A stretch of 11,820 nucleotides of DNA from positions 1 to 11,820 of the forward strand of contig SLQC01000331.1 in NCBI GenBank assembly GCA_007131625.1. The letters are read 5' to 3'. Numbering within the stretch: position 1 is the first letter of the stretch; each line of letters opens with the position of its first letter. The position numbers and the translations under genes were made by a program. The notes below the pieces were generated by a model, which saw only the letters and a program-made list of their open reading frames with translations, made no database searches and was not told the DNA's origin. The stretch is from Balneolales bacterium (GTDB taxonomy: Bacteria; Bacteroidota; Rhodothermia; Balneolales; Natronogracilivirgulaceae). This document shows, one piece after another, positions 6,754-11,820 of the stretch.

Positions 6754-8030
6754 TATCTAACCTCTTTTCCAGGATTGAATTTGATCATAAATGGAGTGCT
6801 TTCGGTAACTTCTACATTTTCGTCACTATCAATTGCATCCTGGCCTAATTTTCTGCCCGCAAAATAGAGGTTGCCATCCTTGTCTTTGGTGTTTGAGCCA
6901 GTTGCTTCTCTCATTTCAGATACATGAAACTTGTACAGAATATTGCGCTCTCCGGTAGCAGGATCCATCTCCACCAGTAACGTGTGATCTTCAATAACAT
7001 ACTGGCGATGCCCTCCGACAAAATAATACAGCTTGCCGTTGTCGCCGACATTCATATTGGGTACATATGGCGCCCAGGGCCGATCATCTCCGGTATCAAT
7101 AACACCACCGAGATCCACCACTTCTCCGATCCCGTCTTCGGTCGGGTAAAAAGCCAGTACTTTTGCACCATAAGTAATCAAATAAATAACACCATTCTCT
7201 TCGTCTTTCGCAAAAGCGGTGATACCGGTAATTATGGTTTTTCCGGGTGTACCTTCAAAAGATGGAAGACTTTCACGGGCAAATACAAGTTCTTCTGTAC
7301 TTTTTTCATACTTCACAAGACGTTGTCTCCAATCCACATAATAGACATTGCCCCACCAATCCGTGAAATTATGACGCGGCACGTGTCCTCCTCCAAGCCG
7401 GCCCAGATCTCGAAAATCGTTCTTATCGGCATCATACACCAGGAAATGTACCTGTGGAAAGCTAATACCATACATTACGCCTGTTTCAGGATCTACATCC
7501 ATATCCTTTATGGCGTCATACTCCATACCATATCCCAGATTGGTCAATTTCTCCTTTTCCGTATCCCATTTCATAAAAAAGCCACCCCGGTATCCGTTGG
7601 GGTGATCCCTGAAATGGACACTTCTCAGAACTCCGCCATCGGTAGAAAAATATACATCCCCGTTCGGCCCCTCTACAAATTTGGAGTGTACCTTTCCCTG
7701 CCACTGGAATTCTCTCAGATTTGCAAGGTCAGCGATATATCCTCTGTTGATCATATCTCCTGATTCCGGTAGATACTCATATAGAGCGGTGGTCTTGACG
7801 TGATCCGTAACCCCCATAAAAACCGAATTGGATGTCGGACTGTATCCAATGGAATTCCAGGTCGAATGCTGCTCAGGAAAACCCGGATAGAAAATAAAAT
7901 CAATGTTTTTTTCCGTTATCGTCGCCCCATCAAAGATGTTGGCAGCGGTTTGACAATTGGCGGTGCTTCCTGCCAGTACAATTATCAAAAACAGTGGAAA
8001 AAGCGAAAGTGCCAGCTCTTTTGTTTGCAT
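6753..8030 (-). CDS. Secreted beta-propeller-like protein, possible polysaccharide-active enzyme
   Basis: This 425-residue protein has a signal peptide at about 1-29 (hydrophobic core LALSLFPLFLIIVLAG). A Cys at 26 follows STAN, which is a poor lipobox, so a lipoprotein is possible but not favoured. The mature protein shows blade-like repeats: NGDVYFSTDGG (123-133), GVMYGISFPQVHFLVYD (184-200), WGNVYYVD (226-233), NGVIYLIT (279-286), NGKLYYFVGG (331-340) and DGNLYFAG (385-392). A dense set of conserved-looking polar residues lies at KVH (His115), His139, His143 with GYRGG, His195, and HVPRHNF (216-222). Such His/Tyr/Arg clusters occur in propeller lyases, but I cannot align them to a known active site. 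The gene lies 150 bp after the DUF4091 gene and is coupled to the next propeller. No Shine-Dalgarno is visible at its start. Confidence 0.85.
   Translation of the reverse strand: MQTKELALSLFPLFLIIVLAGSTANCQTAANIFDGATITEKNIDFIFYPGFPEQHSTWNSIGYSPTSNSVFMGVTDHVKTTALYEYLPESGDMINRGYIADLANLREFQWQGKVHSKFVEGPNGDVYFSTDGGVLRSVHFRDHPNGYRGGFFMKWDTEKEKLTNLGYGMEYDAIKDMDVDPETGVMYGISFPQVHFLVYDADKNDFRDLGRLGGGHVPRHNFTDWWGNVYYVDWRQRLVKYEKSTEELVFARESLPSFEGTPGKTIITGITAFAKDEENGVIYLITYGAKVLAFYPTEDGIGEVVDLGGVIDTGDDRPWAPYVPNMNVGDNGKLYYFVGGHRQYVIEDHTLLVEMDPATGERNILYKFHVSEMREATGSNTKDKDGNLYFAGRKLGQDAIDSDENVEVTESTPFMIKFNPGKEVR
6761..6765 (-). promoter_or_regulatory. Shine-Dalgarno AGAGG for the downstream propeller gene
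   Basis: AGAGG lies inside the last codons of the upstream gene, seven nt before the ATG at 6753, whose A is also the last base of the upstream TAA. It supports that start and coupled translation. It is the only clear ribosome binding site among the genes here. Confidence 0.6.
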
Positions 8031-8180
8031 AGATATGATTATTTAATGGTGAGCCCTTCTTATTACTTCGTTTATGGCATTATTTTTTCTGCGTAACTCA
8101 TTTCCAGCCATAATACCATCACGCGATATCATTTTATCAGACATCTCAATTTTATACAGAAAGCGTGAACAGGGTGAAAC
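8031..8180. other. 150-bp gap between the DUF4091 and propeller genes
   Basis: No gene, terminator or clear promoter motif is seen. The absence of a hairpin with a T-run favours read-through transcription from the DUF4091 gene into the propeller pair, although the gap is long enough for a secondary promoter. Confidence 0.4.
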
Positions 8181-10067
8181 CTACCGGCTCAACTCCTCAA
8201 TTCTCCGGGCCATTGCTTCCCGTGTGATATAAAGCTGACCGAGATTCCGTGAGAATGCACCGACATTAACCACATGGTTGCGGACCTGTTCTTCTGCGAA
8301 TTCCGGATCGCCCAAATCCTTGAGCATCTGCAGATAAACATGGTCTTCGATGCCATCCCGCAGAAGTTCAAATCGGATTGATGACACCGGGCCTTCTATA
8401 TTAGGCTGGCCGGTGTACATCTCCATAATTTCTCCCGGATAGATCAGGGATCCTTCTCCATTAAGCACCCATCCATCGCTGCAATAATGCCACTCATCCG
8501 ATGTATCGGCATCCACCCAGGGGTTGGCGATAAAATCCCACAACATAATTTCCCAGTACAATATCCCATCCATTCCGTATCGTTCTGCAATCCAGGGAAC
8601 CATAACAGGATCGAGAGGTGGGGCGTCGATAAAATAGTTGGGTTGCGGGAATGCCTGGTCACAGGAAACATACCATGTGATTTCACCTCTTTTGGCCTGC
8701 TCTTCAGCAATAACCTGCTTCAGATCGGTATCGTACATATGATTACCATGAACTGAGAAGCTGTCGGCGTATCCACGTAGTGATCCGAATTCCGGATGCG
8801 GAATCGGGGTGCGGGTGGATAATAGATTTACATTTGGGACAGATTCTTTAAGCATGGTCGCCCAGTTCCGGGTAGTTTCATAGCCTTCAGGTGATTGGGG
8901 TTCATCAACCGGAATGGTCAATAACAACCGATCTTCCCACCCGTTTTCTCTGTAAAATGAAGCCAGTTGGGAAACATAGGACTGGATTATACGATTGAAA
9001 TCATCAGACAAAACTTCTGCCGATATTTGATTTCTCAGTTCGTGAGGAGCGGCGCTCAATCGCACCCGCTTGGTGTTTAAGACCTCCATATAGTGATGAT
9101 AAAGATTTTCGTTAAACTCTAGCTCCACCCTTTCACCATTCACGGTAATTTTGGGAACCAGCAGGGAGTTCATGGAAGGCTCCATGCGACGATCATAAAG
9201 AAATTCCTGGTATTTTCGGGTAAGAGCTATAAGTTCATCAGAATCAGCAGGTTTGTCATAAAATTTGGTCATTCTTCCTTCCCTGGCGACACCGATATAG
9301 GTATGCAAAGCAGTTTCATCAGGCAAGGAGAAATCAAACACTTCCACTTCCAGGTTAAGGCTTTCAATCTTTTCGCCATGCTGAGTAATGGTAATGGTTC
9401 CGTAGTAGATACCGGCATCCGTACCGGTGGGAATATCGAGATCGACCCAAATCGGGAGCATATATTCCCAGATAGCCAGTCGGTGGTTGGTGGATTTGTG
9501 CTTCATGCCAAACGGTACCTGGATCGGGACAAGTGCATCCGGCCAAAAACCGGTACCTCCGATGGGACTTGACTTGCCCGTCAGGTAAATGTGATGCTGC
9601 AGGAAGAAACTGATTTGCTCTTCTGGAATAGTTGACCCCTGTTCCGAAGTGAGCGAAGAAGCCTCAATATAAAAGCCGTCAGGTGCTGCATCGTATCTTC
9701 CCCGTTCTTCAAGGGCGCTGATAATCACCTGAAAAGCAGCATGCTGATTCCCTGCACCTGCTATCTTGATCTTTTTATCTTCAGCCAACCAGACCAGATT
9801 CTGGTTTTCTATTTCATCACCCGGCCTTACTTTCTGTTCGGCGGGAGTCGACCAAATCTTTACTTTTTCCCGCTTATCACCACTTTTAACCTCAATAATT
9901 TCAGATTGAGATAATCCGGCATTGGCGATTTGGTTCGGTTGTCCCAGTGCCAAAGCACTTGATATGGAATACAAAGAGAAAAGTAGTGCCGTTGTAATAA
10001 ATGGTGATAACCTGCGTAAAACAAACTGCTCAATGCAGCTATTTGAATCGATTAAAGCATTACTCAT
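8181..10067 (-). CDS. Secreted DUF4091 / GH123-like protein, probable glycoside hydrolase
   Basis: This 628-residue protein has a signal peptide: a polar stretch of about 20 residues, then a hydrophobic segment at 22-41 (FITTALLFSLYSISSALALG). Residues about 60-250 form a beta-rich N-terminal region (YMLPIWVDLDIPTGTDAGIYYGT around 202-224). The rest carries hallmarks of the GH123/DUF4091 catalytic domain: VDEP (387-390) with an adjacent Asp-Glu pair, WYVSCDQAFPQPNYFID (465-481), ERYGMDGILYWE (495-506), NGEGSLIYPG (536-545) and GPVSSIRFELLRDGIEDHVYL (559-579). Characterised GH123 enzymes are N-acetylgalactosaminidases using an adjacent Asp-Glu pair with substrate assistance, so D388-E389 are candidates here. 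Many DUF4091 proteins are uncharacterised, so substrate is open. It is the first gene of an apparent operon with two secreted propellers and follows the DeoR gene in the same orientation. Confidence 0.85.
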   Translation of the reverse strand: MSNALIDSNSCIEQFVLRRLSPFITTALLFSLYSISSALALGQPNQIANAGLSQSEIIEVKSGDKREKVKIWSTPAEQKVRPGDEIENQNLVWLAEDKKIKIAGAGNQHAAFQVIISALEERGRYDAAPDGFYIEASSLTSEQGSTIPEEQISFFLQHHIYLTGKSSPIGGTGFWPDALVPIQVPFGMKHKSTNHRLAIWEYMLPIWVDLDIPTGTDAGIYYGTITITQHGEKIESLNLEVEVFDFSLPDETALHTYIGVAREGRMTKFYDKPADSDELIALTRKYQEFLYDRRMEPSMNSLLVPKITVNGERVELEFNENLYHHYMEVLNTKRVRLSAAPHELRNQISAEVLSDDFNRIIQSYVSQLASFYRENGWEDRLLLTIPVDEPQSPEGYETTRNWATMLKESVPNVNLLSTRTPIPHPEFGSLRGYADSFSVHGNHMYDTDLKQVIAEEQAKRGEITWYVSCDQAFPQPNYFIDAPPLDPVMVPWIAERYGMDGILYWEIMLWDFIANPWVDADTSDEWHYCSDGWVLNGEGSLIYPGEIMEMYTGQPNIEGPVSSIRFELLRDGIEDHVYLQMLKDLGDPEFAEEQVRNHVVNVGAFSRNLGQLYITREAMARRIEELSR

Positions 10068-10237
10068 GTTGTGCCTCGAAGTTAATATTTATAATATCAA
10101 GCCTGTATTTTGTTCAATGTCATGCTGTTCTGTTAAATCAGCAATTCAATTTAAAAAAAACGAACAGGGTTATACAACAAAAAAGCCGCGAAAAATAACT
10201 AGTCGAAAGGCAACCGTCTAATAATTACCAGCCGATC
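10068..10237 (-). promoter_or_regulatory. Leader/promoter region of the DUF4091-propeller operon
   Basis: This 170-bp region follows the DeoR stop. A weak sigma70-like pair is visible on the minus strand: TTGAAC (10117-10112) and TATTAT (10096-10091), but the spacer is only 15 bp. An inverted repeat, CTGTTCTGTT (10125-10134) against AACGAACAG (10159-10167), with TTAAAT/ATTTAA nested inside, lies just upstream and could be an operator or a structured leader. A small AGCC/GGCT stem overlaps the DeoR stop, without a strong T-run. Confidence 0.35.
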
Positions 10238-11008
10238 TCAGGCTACAATGACTGCAACATCACTATCTGCAAGAGTCTGGCGCATACTTTCCGACACACC
10301 GGAATCGGTAATAACAACATCTATATTTTCAATACCGCATATACGGCTCAATCCCCGGCGGCCAAATTTTGATGAATCGATAGCTACAATGGTTTTCTGA
10401 GCGGATTCAATCATCATACGGTTCAGGTGAGCTTCCAGAGCATTGGTTGTTGTCAGCCCAAAAGAAGGATCAAAGCCATCAGCGGCAAGAAAAAGTTTGC
10501 TGCAATAATGCTCTTTTACCATCGCTTCGGCATAGGGGCCGACCACTGCACCGGATGTATTCCTCAAAATTCCTCCCATAACCATGATTTGAATTTCCGG
10601 AACACGCATTAGTTCTATTGCAACAGTCACAGCAGGTGTTAATACGATTAACCCTCTCTTGTTATGCAGGTTCCGTGCTATTTGCATAACGGTTGAACCA
10701 GCATCCAGTATGAGCGAATCTCCGTCTTCAACCATTTTCGCGGCTACTTCGCCTATCAAGCGTTTTTCTTCAGAATGCTTTTTCCCCTTTTCTTCGAAGT
10801 GCTGATCCTGAACCAAATAGTCATTTTTCATCGCCCCCCCATGGGTGCGAATTAAAAATTTCTGATTCTCCAGGTAGAACAAGTCTTTTCGGATGGTAAC
10901 TTCCGAAACTTTCAGCATTTTGCTTAACTCGGTTACCGATACCTGACCTTTATCATTTAACTGCCTGATAGTTTTATTACGCCGTTCTGCAACACTGTAT
11001 TGTTTCAT
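10238..11008 (-). CDS. DeoR-family transcriptional regulator of sugar metabolism
   Basis: This 256-residue protein matches the family in length and architecture. The N-terminal winged helix-turn-helix spans about 6-58 (VSVTELSKMLKVSEVTIRKD, ending in the typical RTHGG at 54-58). The C-terminal sugar-phosphate sensor domain of the DeoR/GlpR type shows LDAGST (101-106), GGILRN (145-150), the DGFDPSFGLTT segment (177-187), DSSKFGRRG (211-219) and ITDSGV (233-238). Members usually repress catabolic operons until a phosphorylated sugar binds. Its position directly upstream of the DUF4091-propeller operon suggests local control. The gene has no Shine-Dalgarno. A palindrome in its leader (11047-11064) could be an autoregulatory site. 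The ligand cannot be told from sequence. Confidence 0.92.
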   Translation of the reverse strand: MKQYSVAERRNKTIRQLNDKGQVSVTELSKMLKVSEVTIRKDLFYLENQKFLIRTHGGAMKNDYLVQDQHFEEKGKKHSEEKRLIGEVAAKMVEDGDSLILDAGSTVMQIARNLHNKRGLIVLTPAVTVAIELMRVPEIQIMVMGGILRNTSGAVVGPYAEAMVKEHYCSKLFLAADGFDPSFGLTTTNALEAHLNRMMIESAQKTIVAIDSSKFGRRGLSRICGIENIDVVITDSGVSESMRQTLADSDVAVIVA

Positions 11009-11046
11009 AATTGTACGATCAAAATATTCGTTTTATTTCCATTTTA

Positions 11047-11064
11047 CTTTGATACGTTTCAAAG
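11047..11064. promoter_or_regulatory. 18-bp near-perfect palindrome CTTTGATACGTTTCAAAG, probable operator
   Basis: Sixteen of 18 bases are symmetric around a central CG (CTTTGA-T-ACGT-T-TCAAAG). It lies 39-56 bp before the DeoR start. A CG-centred even palindrome of this shape is typical of LacI-family operators, while DeoR-family proteins often use other arrangements, so the binding protein could be either the local regulator or one encoded elsewhere. Confidence 0.5.
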
Positions 11065-11132
11065 CCTACAACCCCTCTTTGTATCTAAATAAAGCCTAAA
11101 TAAATACAATAATACCCCAATTAATTCTGATA

Positions 11133-11140
11133 CAAATATA
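11133..11140 (-). promoter_or_regulatory. Possible -7 element TATATTTG for the DeoR gene
   Basis: On the minus strand TATATTTG matches the TAnnTTTG element of Bacteroidota promoters, about 125 bp upstream of the DeoR start. No matching TTG -33 element is found at the usual distance, so the call is weak. If used, the palindrome at 11047-11064 would lie in the leader, downstream of the start site. Confidence 0.25.
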
Positions 11141-11710
11141 GGAGAATATAAAATCTCACCATTATTTTTTAAGCCTCAGTAAGAATATAAGAAGATTTTG
11201 AGAAACCGAACTTCAGTCTTCTCATGACGATATTTGCTACAGTAACAGTTCTGATTGATGAGTGTACGCGGACAACATTTCCACGATACAACTTAAAATC
11301 GCTTGAAGTTACGAATATTTACTATTCTTTAACTAATTGGACCGTTCATAAAGCCACCACTCCCATTGACCGGCTCCCATGGACAAAGAAAACTATTCTC
11401 TGAAGATTCCATCTGATACAGTTGAACACAAAGCTCAGCCGATAGATAAGTTGATCCCAGTGCTGCGGATCACTCAAATTGAACAGATATTGCAAAAAAA
11501 TGGCATAGACCATCACATCGGGTTTTTCCGGGGCCGGATCTCTTTGCCGGGAATCTTTCATGCTACCAGCATTAAGTAATGATTACATTGAGCGCCAATA
11601 AGTTAATAATTTCACAACTCTTAATCACGATTTAGGTGTTGCAGGTTCTTAAATAGAGGTTTTTTGGAACCGTTGAAAAAAAATCATTTTCATTATGGTA
11701 AATCACAGCT

Positions 11711-11726
11711 GTCCAAAACGTTTCAA
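11711..11726. promoter_or_regulatory. Second palindrome core, AAACGTTT within CCAAAACGTTTCAAGA
   Basis: This site shares ACGTTTCAA with the palindrome at 11047-11064 and centres on a perfect AAACGTTT. It may be a second site for the same regulator, perhaps controlling a gene to the right of the window. The match is short, so chance is possible. Confidence 0.3.
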
Positions 11727-11820
11727 GATATTCAAATTCTCTATGATTAGGTACATTTAGGACAGATTATTCGTCTTTTCCAAAATCAATCCCCCCAATG
11801 AAACAATGTTATTTGTCCGG

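Larger units (their letters stand above)
11009..11820. other. Gene-poor region upstream of the regulator
   Basis: No convincing gene is found in these 812 bases. Overlapping frames at 11346-11561 (minus, 71 codons) and 11379-11579 (plus, 66 codons) lie on opposite strands, match no family I know and lack ribosome binding sites. A third minus-strand frame (about 11345-11470) also stays open briefly, as a decayed gene might, but nothing identifies it. The region holds the regulator's leader (11009-11140), an 18-bp palindrome and a second palindrome core near 11715. The right end may be the promoter of a plus-strand gene beyond the window. Confidence 0.5.

Noticed and set aside
6984..7763. Plus-strand open frame of 259 codons
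   Set aside because: It lies antisense inside the propeller gene at 6753-8030, which has a signal peptide and repeated blade motifs; the antisense translation shows no domain-like pattern.
5542..8030. Assigning the propellers as ulvan lyases (PL24/PL25)
   Set aside because: Fold type and His/Tyr/Arg clusters are suggestive, but residue spacing could not be matched to the known catalytic residues, so only a hypothesis is given.
8167..10170. GAACAGGGT occurring at 8167-8175 and 10162-10170, flanking the DUF4091 gene
   Set aside because: A nine-base match with different flanks is not enough to call a direct repeat or insertion-site duplication.
11346..11579. Short overlapping frames on both strands as possible genes
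   Set aside because: No family resemblance, no ribosome binding site and mutual overlap; kept only as a note in the gene-poor region.
1..11820. tRNA or rRNA genes, CRISPR arrays, SusC/SusD pair
   Set aside because: Looked for by eye and not found; no cloverleaf-like sequence, regularly spaced repeats, or large TonB-dependent receptor frame is present.

Overview
The window looks like a carbohydrate-degradation locus from the Bacteroidota/Balneolota (FCB) side of the bacterial tree. The evidence is a C-terminal domain of the NYPNPFNP type (type IX secretion sorting signal style) on a secreted esterase, moderate GC with AT-rich intergenic regions, mostly absent Shine-Dalgarno sequences, and gene families common in marine and soil polysaccharide degraders. 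The species cannot be fixed from this sequence.

Left part (1-2707, minus strand): two tandem paralogous alpha/beta-hydrolases, probably carbohydrate esterases. The copy at 1388-2707 is complete and has a normal twin-arginine (Tat) signal. The copy at 1-1199 runs off the left edge. It keeps the twin-arginine motif but has lost the hydrophobic core behind it. A 585-bp AT-rich divergent promoter region with several dyads (2708-3292) separates them from a plus-strand gene at 3293-4843. That gene encodes a secreted glucuronoyl-esterase-like protein (carbohydrate esterase family 15) with a C-terminal sorting domain.

Middle (4844-5541): no intact gene. It holds a truncated IS3-family transposase (OrfB) remnant and a clear rho-independent terminator for the operon to its right.

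Right part (5499-11008, minus strand): an apparent three-gene transcription unit. It encodes a secreted GH123-like/DUF4091 protein (8181-10067) and two secreted beta-propeller-like proteins (6753-8030 and 5542-6753). The last two overlap by one base, and the unit ends at the terminator. Upstream, in the same orientation, lies a DeoR-family sugar-type regulator (10238-11008) with a near-perfect 18-bp palindrome in its leader. The last 812 bases hold no convincing gene; a second, related palindrome core lies near 11715.

Inferred function: secreted esterases remove ester decorations or uronate ester cross-links, a GH123-like enzyme and two unassigned propeller proteins act on the glycan, and the DeoR regulator responds to a sugar phosphate. 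No SusC/SusD transporter, sulfatase or kinase lies in the window, so the substrate cannot be named. The least explained part, and the best candidate for something undescribed, is the DUF4091 plus twin-propeller operon.
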